DNA of 64,000 nt from Streptococcus sp. 29887 (GCF_032595075.1 NZ_CP118735.1:338001-402000); one strand, 5' to 3'; positions 30,844 to 41,343 are shown, numbered from the stretch's first letter. Notes: generated by a model not told the origin, from the letters alone. A program made the numbers and translations.

Positions 30844-32282
30844 TGAACTTTGAAACGATTATTGGTCTAGAAGTCCATGTGGAGTTGAATACCAACTCGA
30901 AAATTTTCTCACCTTCATCTGCTCATTTTGGTGAGGACCCAAATGCCAATACTAATGTGATTGACTGGTCCTTCCCAGGTGTCCTTCCAGTTCTCAACAA
31001 GGGTGTTGTGGATGCTGGTATCAAGGCAGCCTTGGCCTTGAACATGGACATTCACAAGGAAATGCACTTTGACCGGAAGAACTATTTCTATCCTGATAAC
31101 CCGAAAGCCTATCAAATTTCCCAGTTTGACGAGCCAATCGGCTACAATGGTTGGATTGAGATTGAGCTAGAAGACGGTTCAACCAAGAAAATCCGTATCG
31201 AACGTGCGCATTTGGAGGAGGATGCTGGTAAGAATACCCACGGGACAGACGGCTACTCTTATGTAGACCTCAACCGTCAGGGCGTGCCATTGATTGAGAT
31301 TGTATCAGAAGCCGATATGCGCTCGCCTGAAGAGGCCTATGCCTACTTGACAGCCCTTAAAGAAATCATCCAGTACACTGGTATTTCAGATGTCAAGATG
31401 GAAGAAGGTTCTATGCGCGTGGATGCTAACATCTCTCTTCGCCCCTATGGTCAGGAGAAATTTGGTACCAAGACTGAGTTGAAAAACCTCAACTCCTTCA
31501 ACTATGTTCGCAAGGGCTTGCAGCATGAAGTAGAACGTCAGGCCAAAATCTTGCGTTCAGGTGGTCAAATCCAGCAGGAAACTCGCCGTTACGATGAATC
31601 TACTGGGGAAACTATTCTTATGCGGGTCAAGGAAGGTTCAGCGGACTACCGTTACTTCCCAGAGCCAGATCTACCGCTCTATGAGATTGACGATAGCTGG
31701 ATTGAGGAAGTACGTGCAGAATTGCCAGTCTTTCCTAAGGCTCGCCGTGTTCACTATGTGGAAAACTTGGGCTTGACAGCATATGATGCAGGTCAATTGA
31801 CATCAACCAAAGCTCTGTCTGACTTCTTTGAAGCAGCAGTGGCAGCAGGTGGCGATGCCAAACAAGTGTCCAACTGGTTGCAGGGTGAAGTAGCTCAATT
31901 CCTCAATGCTGAAGGTAAGACTATTGAGCAAATCGCTCTAACACCAGAAAACTTGGTTGAAATGATAGCCTTGATTGCAGATGGAACCATTTCATCTAAG
32001 ATTGCTAAGAAAGTCTTTGTTCACCTGGCTAAGGAAGGTGGCTCTGCTAAGGCTTACGTTGAGAAGGCTGGTTTGGTACAGATTTCAGATCCAGCTGTCC
32101 TCATTCCGATTATCCACCAAGTCTTTGCGGATAATGAAGCGGCTGTAGCTGACTTCAAGTCTGGCAAACGCAATGCCGATAAGGCCTTTACAGGCTTCTT
32201 GATGAAAGCGACTAAAGGACAAGCCAACCCACAAGTTGCACAACAACTCTTGGCTCAGGAATTGGCTAAGTTGTTGGATTAA
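30843..32282 (+). CDS. gatB: Asp-tRNA(Asn)/Glu-tRNA(Gln) amidotransferase subunit B
   Basis: 479 aa. The N-terminal kinase-like domain has [21 protein letters not shown], the [20 protein letters not shown] block and [11 protein letters not shown]. The C-terminal helical/YqeY-like tail (from about residue 330) binds the tRNA. It phosphorylates the misacylated glutamyl-tRNA before amidation. Last gene of gatCAB. Confidence 0.98.
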   Translation: MNFETIIGLEVHVELNTNSKIFSPSSAHFGEDPNANTNVIDWSFPGVLPVLNKGVVDAGIKAALALNMDIHKEMHFDRKNYFYPDNPKAYQISQFDEPIGYNGWIEIELEDGSTKKIRIERAHLEEDAGKNTHGTDGYSYVDLNRQGVPLIEIVSEADMRSPEEAYAYLTALKEIIQYTGISDVKMEEGSMRVDANISLRPYGQEKFGTKTELKNLNSFNYVRKGLQHEVERQAKILRSGGQIQQETRRYDESTGETILMRVKEGSADYRYFPEPDLPLYEIDDSWIEEVRAELPVFPKARRVHYVENLGLTAYDAGQLTSTKALSDFFEAAVAAGGDAKQVSNWLQGEVAQFLNAEGKTIEQIALTPENLVEMIALIADGTISSKIAKKVFVHLAKEGGSAKAYVEKAGLVQISDPAVLIPIIHQVFADNEAAVADFKSGKRNADKAFTGFLMKATKGQANPQVAQQLLAQELAKLLD

Positions 32283-32295
32283 AATGAATAGAAGC

Positions 32296-32327
32296 AAACC
32301 GAGAATTCGTTGGAACTCTCGGTTTTT
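32296..32327. terminator. Terminator shared by gatB and galR
   Basis: AAACCGAGA...TCTCGGTTTTT; it lies between convergent genes. Confidence 0.8.
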
Positions 32328-32333
32328 ACACTT

Positions 32334-33332
32334 TCAATAAGAACTCTCCCGAATAACCAGCTGAGTACCTAGCTTAATTTTACGGGGATGGTGGGGGTGT
32401 GGACTAGTTATGATACGGTCTAGCAGCTGCATGGCTTCCTGGCCCATTTCTTCGGTGAAGACGCTGATAGAAGACAGGGCTGGATAGACCTGACGGGTGA
32501 TGGCTGTATCGTTAAAGGTGATGAGTTGAACTCTATCGGGCACTGCGATTTGACGCTCTTGAAGGGCTCGAAGGGCACCGACTGCCAAGGTGTCATTGGC
32601 CATGAAGAAAGCTGACGGTAGTTGGTCGCCTAGATCCTCAATAGCCTGGCTCATCAGCTCATAGCCCGACTGGGTGGAGAATTTTCCTTGGTAGATATAG
32701 CTTTCTTGGAGAATACCCAAGGTGTTTAGGTAGTCACGAAAGGCAGTCAGGCGGGGGTCTGTTGGCAGTTGGTGGCCGTCTGTGGTTTCTTCCTGTCCAA
32801 CTAGGAGACCAATGTCTGTCAGACCTTGTGAATGGAAGTGGTTAATAACTGTCTGTACAGAGTGTTCAAAGTCAGTCGTGATGCAGGAAAATCCTTCGGT
32901 CAGTGTATCAGAATCCACAAAAATCAGCTTGGGTGATAAGCTGGCTAGCTCTGCTATTTGCCCAGAAGAAAATTTGCCAACCGCGATGATGCCGTCCACT
33001 TCTTGGAGGAGGGGATTGGTCAGGTCGTTGAAGGAGCGGACGATTTGATAGCCCAGGAGGCTAGCGGTCTGCTCGATGCTGGCACGGATGGAATAGTAGT
33101 AGAGGTCGGCCAGCTCTTCGCTTTCAGTGTACCATTGGACAATGCCGATGGTGCCCTTTTGTTGAGGTGCTTGTTTTTTGATGTGTTTGGTGTAGCCCAA
33201 TTCCTGTGCCAAGTTGAAAATGCGGTCGCGGGTTTCTTGGCTGACGGATAGGGTCAGGTCGTTCTTGAGTACGCGGGAAATGGTGGCAGATGATAATTGA
33301 GCCTTTTCAGCGATGTCTTTAATAGTAACCAT
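32334..33332 (-). CDS. galR: LacI-family repressor of the galactose genes (GalR)
   Basis: 332 aa. N-terminal LacI headpiece VTIKDIAEKAQLSSATISRVLKND, then a periplasmic-binding-protein-like effector domain (GTIGIVQWY.., FVDSDTL, FFMANDTLAVGALRAL). It is divergent from galK across 132 bp, and in lactic streptococci the protein in this position controls galKTE. Operator candidates are the TTTAGTAAA-like repeats and the cre-like site in that interval. The effector specificity is inferred from the neighbours. Confidence 0.9.
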   Translation of the reverse strand: MVTIKDIAEKAQLSSATISRVLKNDLTLSVSQETRDRIFNLAQELGYTKHIKKQAPQQKGTIGIVQWYTESEELADLYYYSIRASIEQTASLLGYQIVRSFNDLTNPLLQEVDGIIAVGKFSSGQIAELASLSPKLIFVDSDTLTEGFSCITTDFEHSVQTVINHFHSQGLTDIGLLVGQEETTDGHQLPTDPRLTAFRDYLNTLGILQESYIYQGKFSTQSGYELMSQAIEDLGDQLPSAFFMANDTLAVGALRALQERQIAVPDRVQLITFNDTAITRQVYPALSSISVFTEEMGQEAMQLLDRIITSPHPHHPRKIKLGTQLVIRESSY

Positions 33333-33401
33333 GGGATTCTCCTATCTATTTGTATCTAGTATAGCACAAAAATTAAAATTAGTAAAACTTTAGTAAATTT
33401 A

Positions 33402-33430
33402 TTGACTTTTGTTTTTTTGTGTTGTACAAT
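33402..33430 (+). promoter_or_regulatory. Promoter of galKT
   Basis: TTGACT (33402-33407), 17 bp, TACAAT (33425-33430). Confidence 0.75.
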
Positions 33431-33433
33431 AAA

Positions 33434-33447
33434 AGAAAACGATTACA
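33434..33447 (+). promoter_or_regulatory. cre/GalR-type operator
   Basis: AGAAAACGATTACA fits the CcpA site (TGWAARCGWTWNCA) except the first base. It lies over the predicted transcript start of galK and could be bound by CcpA or by GalR. Confidence 0.55.
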
Positions 33448-33464
33448 AAATCAAGGAGGTTCCT

Positions 33465-34637
33465 ATGAACACAGAACAACTCAAGCAAGCCTTTCTCGAT
33501 GTGTTTGGTCAAGAGGCGGATGCGACTTTCTTCTCACCTGGGCGGATTAACCTGATTGGTGAGCATACAGACTACAACGGTGGTCATGTTTTCCCTGCGG
33601 CTATTACCTTGGGAACCTACGGGGCTGCTCGCAAACGTGATGACCAAGTTTTGCGTTTCTATTCTGCTAACTTTGAAGAAGTTGGTGTGATTGAGGTAGA
33701 TTTGAACAACTTGGTTTTCGACAAGGCGGACAACTGGACCAACTATGCTAAGGGAGTTCTTAAATTCTTGCAAGAAGCAGGGCATGTCATTGATACAGGG
33801 ATGGAAGTCTTTGTTTACGGAAATATTCCAAATGGTTCAGGCTTGTCATCATCAGCTTCCTTGGAACTCTTGATCGGTATTATCGCAGAAGAATTGTATG
33901 GACTTGAATTGACGCGACTTGATTTGGTGAAAATCGGCAAACAGACGGAAAATCATTTTATCGGTGTCAATTCTGGGATTATGGACCAGTTTGCAATCGG
34001 TATGGGAGCAGACCAGCGTGCCATTTATCTAGATACCAATACACTTGAATATGAATTGGTACCGCTGGATTTGGGTGACCATGTGATCGTCATCATGAAC
34101 ACCAACAAACGTCGTGAATTGGCGGATTCTAAGTACAACGAGCGCCGGGCAGAATGTGAAAAAGCTGTGGAAGAATTGAATGCAGTCTTGACTATTCAAA
34201 CTCTAGGTGAATTGGATGAGTGGACCTTTGACCAATATAGTTACTTAATCAAAGATGAAAACCGTATCAAGCGTGCCCGCCATGCTGTCTTGGAAAACCA
34301 ACGGACCTTGCAAGCTCGTAAGGCCTTGGAAGAAGGGGATTTGGCAACCTTTGGTCGTTTGGTCAATGCTTCCCATGTTTCCCTGGAGCATGATTATGAA
34401 GTGACAGGTTTAGAGTTGGACACCTTGGCCCATACCGCTTGGGAACAAGAAGGGGTTCTCGGGGCTCGGATGACAGGAGCTGGTTTCGGTGGCTGTGGCA
34501 TTGCCATTGTCCACAAGGATAAGGTTGAAGCCTTCACGGAAAATGTCGGCAAGACCTACACTGAAGTGGTTGGCTATGAGCCAAGCTTCTATGTAGCGGA
34601 GATTGCTGGAGGCTCTCGCGTTTTATCTCGAAAATAG
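33465..34637 (+). CDS. galK: Galactokinase
   Basis: 390 aa; ATG 33465 is chosen because AAGGAGG lies 6-7 bp upstream, while a longer in-frame start at 33402 falls inside the promoter. GHMP kinase motifs: [18 protein letters not shown] (galactokinase signature), [16 protein letters not shown] (ATP-binding) and [14 protein letters not shown]. It phosphorylates galactose to galactose-1-phosphate, first step of the Leloir pathway. galT follows 9-12 bp later. Confidence 0.97.
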   Translation: MNTEQLKQAFLDVFGQEADATFFSPGRINLIGEHTDYNGGHVFPAAITLGTYGAARKRDDQVLRFYSANFEEVGVIEVDLNNLVFDKADNWTNYAKGVLKFLQEAGHVIDTGMEVFVYGNIPNGSGLSSSASLELLIGIIAEELYGLELTRLDLVKIGKQTENHFIGVNSGIMDQFAIGMGADQRAIYLDTNTLEYELVPLDLGDHVIVIMNTNKRRELADSKYNERRAECEKAVEELNAVLTIQTLGELDEWTFDQYSYLIKDENRIKRARHAVLENQRTLQARKALEEGDLATFGRLVNASHVSLEHDYEVTGLELDTLAHTAWEQEGVLGARMTGAGFGGCGIAIVHKDKVEAFTENVGKTYTEVVGYEPSFYVAEIAGGSRVLSRK

Positions 34638-34649
34638 ATTGGAGAAATG

Positions 34650-36128
34650 ATGGCTGGATTGGTGGATCGTTTTGTTGAGCAGGTTATTGCCAACAGTGAT
34701 TTTGAGGAAATGGATGCCCTTTACCTACGCAATCGGGTCTTGGCTCTGGTGGGAGAGCAAGTTTTGACTGTCCAAACGGAGTTAGAGGACTTGATTGAAC
34801 TCAAGGAAGAATTATTGGCTCACGGGGTTGGAACTGGTTTTGTTGGAGAATTATTGGAAGAACAGGACATGGTTGGGGCTTGTTTGATGGACTTAATCAC
34901 GCCAAGTCCTAGTCAGGTCAATCGTGATTTTTGGCAGACCTACCAGGACAGTCCAGAGCAGGCTGTGGCAGATTTCTATGCCTTGAGCAAGCGTAATGAC
35001 TACATCAAGGTGGCTGCTGTTGCGAAAAATATCTACTATCAGACACCGACAGACTACGGCCACCTAGAAATTACCATCAACCTGTCCAAACCTGAGAAGG
35101 ATCCCAAAGCCATTGCGGCAGCCCGTTTAGCAGAAGCTTCTAATTACCCTCAGTGCCTGCTTTGTATGGAAAACGAGGGCTATCAAGGTCGGATTAATCA
35201 TCCAGCACGCGCCAACCACCGCATTATTCGCTTAGATCTTGGCAAGGAAAAGTGGGGCTTCCAGTATTCGCCTTATGCCTACTACAATGAACATGCTATT
35301 TTCTTGAACCAAGAGCATGTTCCAATGGTTATCAGTCCCCAAACCTTTGAACAGCTGTTGGACTTGCTGGACATCTTTCCAGATTATTTTGTCGGATCCA
35401 ACTCAGACCTCCCCATCTCGGGTGGCTCCATCTTGACCCATAATCACTATCAAGGTGGGCGGCATAGTTTTGCCATGGAAAAGGCAGCGATAGAACGCCA
35501 GCTGGTCTTTGAGGGCTTTGAGTCCGTATCTGCTGGCCTTGTCAAGTGGCCTATGTCGGTTATTCGTTTGAGCTCGGCAGATAAGCCAGCGCTATTGAGC
35601 CTGGCGGCTAAGATTTTGGAAAAATGGCGGAGCTACTCAGATGATGCCGTTCAGATTAAGGCTGAAACGGATGGAACGCCCCATCATACCATTACCCCGA
35701 TTGCTCGGAAACGAGGAGATGTGTACGAGTTGGATTTAGTTCTCCGCGACAATCAGACCTCGGTAGAATTTCCAGACGGTATCTACCATCCACACCCAGA
35801 TGTCCAACATATCAAGAAAGAAAACATTGGCTTGATTGAGGTCATGGGCTTGGCGATTTTGCCTCCACGTTTGAAGGCGGAATTGGCTGAAGTCAAGAAA
35901 TACTTACTGGGTCAAGCTAGTCAGGTGGCAGCCTATCATCAACCTTGGGCGGAAAGCCTGAAAACAGCTCACCCAGATGCGACGGAAGAAACCGTCGAAC
36001 AAGTTATTCGAGATTCCGTCGGACAAATTTTTGCCCGTGTCCTAGAAGATGCAGGTGTCTATAAACGAACTCCAGAAGGTCAGGCGGCCTTTATGCGCTT
36101 TGTGGAATTTGTCGGTTTAGCAACCTAA
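34650..36128 (+). CDS. galT: Galactose-1-phosphate uridylyltransferase, type 2
   Basis: 492 aa, the long Firmicute type 2 GalT. Of two adjacent ATGs (34647, 34650) the second is better spaced from GGAG (34641). Visible parts include RVNHPAR-like [15 protein letters not shown], the HNHYQGGRH nucleotide-binding/catalytic histidine block, and [14 protein letters not shown]. It exchanges UMP between UDP-glucose and galactose-1-phosphate. galE and galM are not in this window. Confidence 0.96.
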   Translation: MAGLVDRFVEQVIANSDFEEMDALYLRNRVLALVGEQVLTVQTELEDLIELKEELLAHGVGTGFVGELLEEQDMVGACLMDLITPSPSQVNRDFWQTYQDSPEQAVADFYALSKRNDYIKVAAVAKNIYYQTPTDYGHLEITINLSKPEKDPKAIAAARLAEASNYPQCLLCMENEGYQGRINHPARANHRIIRLDLGKEKWGFQYSPYAYYNEHAIFLNQEHVPMVISPQTFEQLLDLLDIFPDYFVGSNSDLPISGGSILTHNHYQGGRHSFAMEKAAIERQLVFEGFESVSAGLVKWPMSVIRLSSADKPALLSLAAKILEKWRSYSDDAVQIKAETDGTPHHTITPIARKRGDVYELDLVLRDNQTSVEFPDGIYHPHPDVQHIKKENIGLIEVMGLAILPPRLKAELAEVKKYLLGQASQVAAYHQPWAESLKTAHPDATEETVEQVIRDSVGQIFARVLEDAGVYKRTPEGQAAFMRFVEFVGLAT

Positions 36129-36135
36129 TTGTAAG

Positions 36136-36165
36136 AAAAGAGTGGGACGTGGTCCTACTCTTTTG
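36136..36165 (+). terminator. Terminator of galKT
   Basis: AAAAGAGTGGGAC-GTG-GTCCTACTCTTTT. The next TGGTATAAT (-10, 36167-36172) begins right after it. Confidence 0.8.
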
Positions 36166-36166
36166 G

Positions 36167-36172
36167 TATAAT
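36167..36172 (+). promoter_or_regulatory. -10 of the DMT exporter gene (extended type)
   Basis: TGGTATAAT directly downstream of the galT terminator; no clear -35. Confidence 0.5.
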
Positions 36173-36203
36173 GGGACTATTGACACGAGATGAAGGAGTT
36201 AGG

Positions 36204-37112
36204 ATGACTGAAAAAAGATGGGGAACCTTGATAACCTTAATAGCAGGGATTGCCTGGGGCTTGTCAGGGGTGAGTGGACAGTATTTAATCGGACGAGGCA
36301 TGTCTGTACAGTTGATTACCTCCATGCGCCTGATGGTTTCAGGTCTTGTTTTGCTCGGTCTGTGTGCTGTGACAGCTAGGAGAAATTTGCTGGCACTCTT
36401 GAAAAATGGACGCGCTTTGCTAGCGGTATGTCTTTTTGCCTTGTTTGGCCTAGCCCTCAATCAGCTGGCTTATTTACAGGCTATTGCTTATACAAATGCG
36501 GCAACGGCAACAGTTCTCCAATACCTCTGCCCTATCTTAGTGCTAGCCTATACTTGCTTGAAAGATAGGCAAAGACCGACAGGGGTTGAAGTGATTTCGA
36601 TTGTCTTGGCAATTGTAGGAACCTTTTTTATGGCAACCCATGGACAGTTGACTGAACTAGCGATTACCCCGCTTGGTTTAGCTTGGGGACTTTTCTCAGC
36701 CCTGACCTATGCTCTCTATATTATCCTACCTGCCCAAGTCATTGACCAGTATGGTAGTTTGTCGGTCATTGGTCTGGGGATGTTGATGGGAGGGCTGATG
36801 GTTACTTTTGGTTTACAGACCTGGCAAGAACCCCTTCAATTAGATAGTGGAAGTATGTTTGGCTTAGTGGGGATTGTTGGTGTCGGTACCATCTTTGCCT
36901 ATACAGTTTTTCTCAAAGGGGTTACCATGGTCGGCCCGGTCAATGCCAGCTTGCTAGCTTCTATTGAACCTGTTGCTTCCATTATTTTTGCAGTGTGGTT
37001 GGTTAATGAGGTTTTTACGAGCATGGATTTAGTCGGCATGGTTTGTATTCTACTAGCAGTTCTGCTGATTTCGCTAAAGGATTTTTTGATTACCGAAAAG
37101 AGTATTGGTTAA
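36204..37112 (+). CDS. EamA/DMT-superfamily membrane transporter
   Basis: 302 aa; start at MTEKRWGTLITLIAGIAWG, where GAAGGAG lies 6 bp upstream; an upstream ATG (36171) has none and overlaps the -10. Ten hydrophobic segments in two EamA repeats (about residues 8-140 and 155-295); the YTNAATATVLQYLCPI and GPVNASLLASIEPVASI segments are repeat hallmarks. The family exports metabolites or amino acids; the substrate cannot be read from the sequence. Confidence 0.85.
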   Translation: MTEKRWGTLITLIAGIAWGLSGVSGQYLIGRGMSVQLITSMRLMVSGLVLLGLCAVTARRNLLALLKNGRALLAVCLFALFGLALNQLAYLQAIAYTNAATATVLQYLCPILVLAYTCLKDRQRPTGVEVISIVLAIVGTFFMATHGQLTELAITPLGLAWGLFSALTYALYIILPAQVIDQYGSLSVIGLGMLMGGLMVTFGLQTWQEPLQLDSGSMFGLVGIVGVGTIFAYTVFLKGVTMVGPVNASLLASIEPVASIIFAVWLVNEVFTSMDLVGMVCILLAVLLISLKDFLITEKSIG

Positions 37113-37154
37113 TATACTCTTTTTTGGTATACTTAAGAAAAAGACTTAAGAGGA

Positions 37155-37790
37155 ATGAAAATGATAAAAGAATTTTGTTCGGAAAATCATATAGATGTAG
37201 CAAAAGCTATCTCAATGGGTGCCCAGCGGATAGAACTTTGTGATAATTTAGCAGTTGGGGGAACGACTCCGAGCTATGGAGTGATTAACTATGTTGTTCG
37301 ACTAGCTCATGAAAACGATGCGACTGTCATGACCATGATTCGCCCTCGTGGTGGTGATTTTTGCTACGATGAGGCAGAGATTGAGATGATGGTGGAAGAC
37401 TGTAAGGTTGCCAAAGAACTAGGCTCAGATGGCTTAGTATTTGGTGTTTTAACAGAGGATAATTGGCTGGATCAAGTTGCTTTGGAACGCTTGTTTGCTG
37501 TGTCGCAGGGTTGCCAAATTGTTTTTCACATGGCTTTTGATCAAATCCCTCGCCAACGTCAATTTGAGGCTATTGATTGGCTGGCAGCCCATGGAGTGAC
37601 ACGGATTTTGACAAGAGGCAGTTTGACGGGGTCAGCCTTGAATAATGTCGATTGGTTGCAGGAGCTTGTTTCCTATGCCCAAGGTAAGATAGAAATCTTA
37701 ATTGGTGGTGGCTTGACAGTGGACAATGTGCCTGAATTACTAGAAAAAATACCTGTGGATCAGGTTCATGGAACTCGTTTGTTTTGGTAG
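37155..37790 (+). CDS. cutC: CutC family protein
   Basis: 211 aa TIM-barrel protein: IKEFCSENHIDVAKAISMGAQRIELCDNLAVGGTTPS N-terminal signature, MIRPRGGDFCY and FHMAFDQIPR. CutC was described as a copper-homeostasis protein; its biochemical activity is not settled. Extended -10 TGGTATACT at about 37125, RBS AAGAGGA. Alone between the exporter and an unknown gene. Confidence 0.92.
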   Translation: MKMIKEFCSENHIDVAKAISMGAQRIELCDNLAVGGTTPSYGVINYVVRLAHENDATVMTMIRPRGGDFCYDEAEIEMMVEDCKVAKELGSDGLVFGVLTEDNWLDQVALERLFAVSQGCQIVFHMAFDQIPRQRQFEAIDWLAAHGVTRILTRGSLTGSALNNVDWLQELVSYAQGKIEILIGGGLTVDNVPELLEKIPVDQVHGTRLFW

Positions 37791-37847
37791 CGATGAATTA
37801 CTTGTATTCATATACTTGGTGTAAATATGTAACAAAAGTTGAAAAGG

Positions 37848-37876
37848 TTTACAATTTTCCCTTATCTTGTTACAAT
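37848..37876 (+). promoter_or_regulatory. Promoter of the unknown gene at 37908
   Basis: TTTACA (37848-37853), 17 bp, TACAAT (37871-37876). Confidence 0.75.
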
Positions 37877-37907
37877 AAGAATATCAAACATACGGGGGAA
37901 GAAAACC

Positions 37908-38585
37908 ATGACAATCATTGAAAGAGCTGACAACCTAGAGCGGATCATCTTGCCAGAAGGTTACTATGAAACTCTCGCTCAATATGTTCAAGCTGGGAAA
38001 ACAGGTTTTGATTCGGAACTGGAAAAACTGGGTGAGCAGGGGCTAGACATCAATGTCTACAAGGGTTCTGAGCAAGATAGAAAGGTTATTCTGGAAGATA
38101 TTGAGAATTTGCCACAGGAAATCCGTGAAGAGTTAGCTCGCTTTGCTGCGAACTTGCTCAATCCATTGCGGGAACAGTTGGGAACTGTAGCTGTGGAGGT
38201 CAGTGATTTAGCCCTGGATTATGCAGACAGTTTGGCTCAATCCTTGAGTAGCTCCCTCCGTTATCACAACTATGATAGTCTTATTGCTATTGCTCAAATC
38301 AAGGGTGTCGAGCCAAAAGGCAAGGACTGTCTAGCCTTTTCAGAATATCGAGAGGCTTATACGCTCTATGATGCCAAAAAATTGGTTTACAAGGCTCTAA
38401 CTTGGCGTCTATTTGATGATAGTCATGCTGATTATGGTCATGCTGCAATTATTTTGGGCTTAGATAAGGAAGAATCCGGTGTTGAGGAAATTGGATTTGC
38501 CTTTTCAAAATACTCGCTGGATATTGATTGGTTGTTGACCCATATGATTTTCATTCCTAAGGATTGGATTTTAGAAAGCAAATAG
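37908..38585 (+). CDS. Protein of unknown function, 225 aa
   Basis: ATG 37908 follows GGGGGAAG; a longer frame from 37839 would overlap the promoter. Soluble, acidic and largely helical, with no signal peptide or membrane segment. Recognisable only as a conserved-looking single domain with an Asp/Glu-rich middle (VAVEVSDLALDYADSLAQSL) and a C-terminal DIDWLLTHMIFIPKDWIL. I do not recognise a family. It has its own promoter and terminator, so it is independently expressed. Confidence 0.75.
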   Translation: MTIIERADNLERIILPEGYYETLAQYVQAGKTGFDSELEKLGEQGLDINVYKGSEQDRKVILEDIENLPQEIREELARFAANLLNPLREQLGTVAVEVSDLALDYADSLAQSLSSSLRYHNYDSLIAIAQIKGVEPKGKDCLAFSEYREAYTLYDAKKLVYKALTWRLFDDSHADYGHAAIILGLDKEESGVEEIGFAFSKYSLDIDWLLTHMIFIPKDWILESK

Positions 38586-38598
38586 GTTCATAGAATTG

Positions 38599-38625
38599 GC
38601 ACTCGGTTCCACCGGGTGTTTTCCT
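38599..38625 (+). terminator. Terminator of the unknown gene
   Basis: CACTCGGT-TCC-ACCGGGTG followed by TTTTCCTTTT. Confidence 0.8.
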
Positions 38626-38661
38626 TTTGGCTATCTATTCGCCTTTTTCCTAGAAAAATGG

Positions 38662-38667
38662 TATAAT
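38662..38667 (+). promoter_or_regulatory. -10 of the yqeG-rsfS operon (extended type)
   Basis: TGGTATAAT, 29 bp before the GTG start of yqeG; no clear -35. Confidence 0.6.
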
Positions 38668-38695
38668 TGTCTGATAAAAATCTTTGGAGAAGTCC

Positions 38696-39223
38696 GTGAC
38701 GTTAGAAAATTATATGCCAGATTTTGCCTTGGAAAAGGCCTATGATGTGACAGTTGATAGTTTGAAAAAACAGGGTATCAAGGTAGTCTTTGTCGATTTG
38801 GACAATACCTTGATTGCTTGGAATAATCCCGATGGTACGCCAGAGATGCGCCAGTGGTTACAGGATTTACAGGCCGCAGGCATTCCCGTTGTGGTGGTTT
38901 CCAACAACAAATACGAGCGGGTCAAGCGAGCAGTTGCACCTTTTGGGATTGAATTTGAAGCCTTTGCGCTCAAGCCTTTCACCTTTGGGATTAACCGCGC
39001 CTTAAAACGCTTTGATGTTCAGCCACATGAGGTGGTTATGATTGGGGATCAGTTGATGACAGACATTCGGGCTGCTAAGCGAGCTGGGCTCAAGTCTGTG
39101 CTGGTCAAACCCTTGATTCAGACGGACTCTATCAATACGCAGATTAACCGTTGGCGTGAGCGGCGGACCATGAAAAAAATCATCGCTAAGTATGGAGCGA
39201 TAGATTACAAGAGGGAGATGTAA
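38696..39223 (+). CDS. yqeG: YqeG family HAD-IIIA phosphatase
   Basis: 175 aa. GTG 38696 with TTGGAGAAG upstream gives the conserved N-terminus TLENYMPDFALEKAYDVTV. HAD motifs: VFVDLDNTLIAW (I), VVVSNNK (II), KPFTFGINRAL (III) and MIGDQLMTDI (IV). It resembles yeast Gep4-type phosphatases, but the bacterial substrate is not certain. First gene of the yqeGH-yhbY-nadD-yqeK operon; its stop codon touches the yqeH start. Confidence 0.93.
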   Translation: MTLENYMPDFALEKAYDVTVDSLKKQGIKVVFVDLDNTLIAWNNPDGTPEMRQWLQDLQAAGIPVVVVSNNKYERVKRAVAPFGIEFEAFALKPFTFGINRALKRFDVQPHEVVMIGDQLMTDIRAAKRAGLKSVLVKPLIQTDSINTQINRWRERRTMKKIIAKYGAIDYKREM

Positions 39224-40330
39224 GTGGAAGAATTATTTTGTATCGGCTGTGGTGCCCAGATTCAGACGACAGATAAGACTGTTGCTGGATTTACACCTCA
39301 ATCAGCTTTAGAAAAAGGCCTGGAAACAGGGCAACTCTACTGCCAGCGTTGTTTCCGTTTGCGCCATTACAATGAGATTTCAGATGTCAATATCTCGGAT
39401 GACGATTTCTTGAAACTCCTCCATAGCGTAGGAGAAAGTGATGCCTTGGTGGTCAATGTCATTGATATTTTTGATTTCAATGGGTCAGTCATTCCAGGTT
39501 TGCCTCGTTTTATTTCTGGAAATGATGTGCTTTTGGTCGGCAACAAGCAGGACATTTTACCCAAGTCTGTCAAGACAGGCAAGGTCACTCAGTGGTTGAC
39601 CGAGCGGGCGCATGAAATCGGCATGCGACCAGTTGATGTGGTCTTGACTTCTGCTCAAAACAAGCAGGCTATCAAGGACTTGATTGAAAAGATTGAACAG
39701 CACCGCAAGGGACGGGATGTCTATGTGGTCGGCGTGACCAATGTCGGTAAATCAACGCTGATCAATGCCATTATCCAAGAAATCACAGGGGACAAGGATG
39801 TCATTACGACTTCACGTTTCCCTGGAACGACACTGGATAAGATTGAAATTCCTCTGGATGATGGTTCCTACATCTATGACACGCCAGGAATTATCCATCG
39901 TCACCAGATGGCTCATTACTTGACGGCTAAAAACCTCAAGTACATCAGCCCTCGCAAGGAAATCAAGCCAAAGACCTACCAGCTCAATCCAGAACAGACC
40001 TTGTTCTTGGCTGGTCTGGGACGATTTGACTTTGTGGCTGGTGAACGCCAAGGCTTTACGGCCTTCTTTGACAATGAATTGCAACTCCACCGCACCAAAC
40101 TGCAGGGGGCTAGTGAATTTTACCAGAAACATGCGGGCTCACTTTTAGTGCCGCCAACCAGCAAGGAATTGAAAGAATTTCCAGAATTGGTCCGCCATGA
40201 ATTTACCATCACCGAGAAGACGGATGTGGTCTTCTCAGGACTTGGTTGGATTCGTGTCAATGAAAAGGCCAAGATTGCTGCCTGGGCGCCTAAGGGTGTG
40301 GATGTGGTCATCCGTAAGGCCATTATTTAG
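39224..40330 (+). CDS. yqeH: Ribosome biogenesis GTPase YqeH
   Basis: 368 aa, GTG start immediately after yqeG's TAA, RBS GAGGGAG. N-terminal zinc finger CIGC...CQRC, then a circularly permuted GTPase: G4 NKQD precedes G1 GVTNVGKST, and G3 is DTPG. It takes part in 30S subunit assembly. The permuted motif order is diagnostic. Confidence 0.97.
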   Translation: MEELFCIGCGAQIQTTDKTVAGFTPQSALEKGLETGQLYCQRCFRLRHYNEISDVNISDDDFLKLLHSVGESDALVVNVIDIFDFNGSVIPGLPRFISGNDVLLVGNKQDILPKSVKTGKVTQWLTERAHEIGMRPVDVVLTSAQNKQAIKDLIEKIEQHRKGRDVYVVGVTNVGKSTLINAIIQEITGDKDVITTSRFPGTTLDKIEIPLDDGSYIYDTPGIIHRHQMAHYLTAKNLKYISPRKEIKPKTYQLNPEQTLFLAGLGRFDFVAGERQGFTAFFDNELQLHRTKLQGASEFYQKHAGSLLVPPTSKELKEFPELVRHEFTITEKTDVVFSGLGWIRVNEKAKIAAWAPKGVDVVIRKAII

Positions 40331-40386
40331 ATGTGCGTACTGGTTACATTTGTTAGCCAATAAATATAGAAACATAGGAAAAATAG

Positions 40387-40698
40387 ATGTCATTAACTTC
40401 AAAACAACGTGCCTTTTTGAACAGTCAGGCACACAGTCTTAAACCCATCATTCAGATTGGGAAAAATGGTCTAAATGACCAGATTAAAACCAGTGTTCGT
40501 CAGGCGCTAGATGCGCGTGAATTGATCAAGGTGACCTTGCTACAAAATACGGATGAAAACATCCACGAAGTAGCTGAAATCTTGGAAGAAGAAATCGGTG
40601 TGGATACGGTCCAAAAAATCGGTCGCATCCTGATTTTATTCAAACAATCTAGCAAGAAAGAGAACCGTAAAATTTCCAAACAGGTCAAAGAAATCTAA
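40387..40698 (+). CDS. yhbY: YhbY family ribosome assembly RNA-binding protein
   Basis: 103 aa CRM-domain protein: LTSKQRAFLNSQAHSLKPIIQIGKNGL is the family signature, with the GxxG-like loop IGKNG. It associates with pre-50S particles. Spaced 12 bp from nadD. Confidence 0.95.
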   Translation: MSLTSKQRAFLNSQAHSLKPIIQIGKNGLNDQIKTSVRQALDARELIKVTLLQNTDENIHEVAEILEEEIGVDTVQKIGRILILFKQSSKKENRKISKQVKEI

Positions 40699-40710
40699 GA
40701 AGGAGAGCCT

Positions 40711-41343
40711 ATGGCTATTGAACTCTTAACACCCTTTACCAAGGTTGAATTAGAGGTTGAAAAGAAAGAAACCAATCGCAAACAAGTGGGGATTCTGGGA
40801 GGGAATTTCAATCCTGTCCACAATGCTCATTTGATTGTGGCAGACCAGGTCCGTCAACAGTTGAAGTTGGATGAGGTCTTGCTCATGCCAGAATTCATTC
40901 CACCTCATGTGGATAAAAAAGAAACTATTGACGAATACCATCGCTATTCCATGCTCAAGATGGCTATTGCAGGTATAGAGGGCTTGGGGATTGAAACCAT
41001 TGAACTAGAACGCCGTGGTGTCAGCTATACCTACGACACCATGAAATTGCTGAAGGAAAAAAATCCTGATACGGATTATTATTTTATCATCGGTGCAGAT
41101 ATGGTAGACTACCTTCCAAAATGGCACAGGATTGATGAATTGGTCCAGTTGGTGCAGTTTGTTGGTGTCCAGCGTCCTCGTTATAAGGCAGGGACGTCCT
41201 ATCCGGTTATCTGGGTAGATGTACCCTTGATGGACATTTCCTCCAGCATGGTGCGTAGTTTTATCAAGCAAGGACGAGTGCCGAATTTTATGGTGCCTCA
41301 TGAAGTTCTGGACTATATCGAAGAAAAGGGACTTTACCAATGA
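40711..41343 (+). CDS. nadD: Nicotinate-nucleotide adenylyltransferase
   Basis: 210 aa. Nucleotidyltransferase motif [19 protein letters not shown] (HxGH-type, here HNAH) and C-terminal [11 protein letters not shown]. It joins ATP and nicotinate mononucleotide to give deamido-NAD. There is a roughly 20-residue N-terminal extension before the Rossmann core. The 3' end overlaps yqeK by 4 bp (ATGA). Confidence 0.97.
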   Translation: MAIELLTPFTKVELEVEKKETNRKQVGILGGNFNPVHNAHLIVADQVRQQLKLDEVLLMPEFIPPHVDKKETIDEYHRYSMLKMAIAGIEGLGIETIELERRGVSYTYDTMKLLKEKNPDTDYYFIIGADMVDYLPKWHRIDELVQLVQFVGVQRPRYKAGTSYPVIWVDVPLMDISSSMVRSFIKQGRVPNFMVPHEVLDYIEEKGLYQ

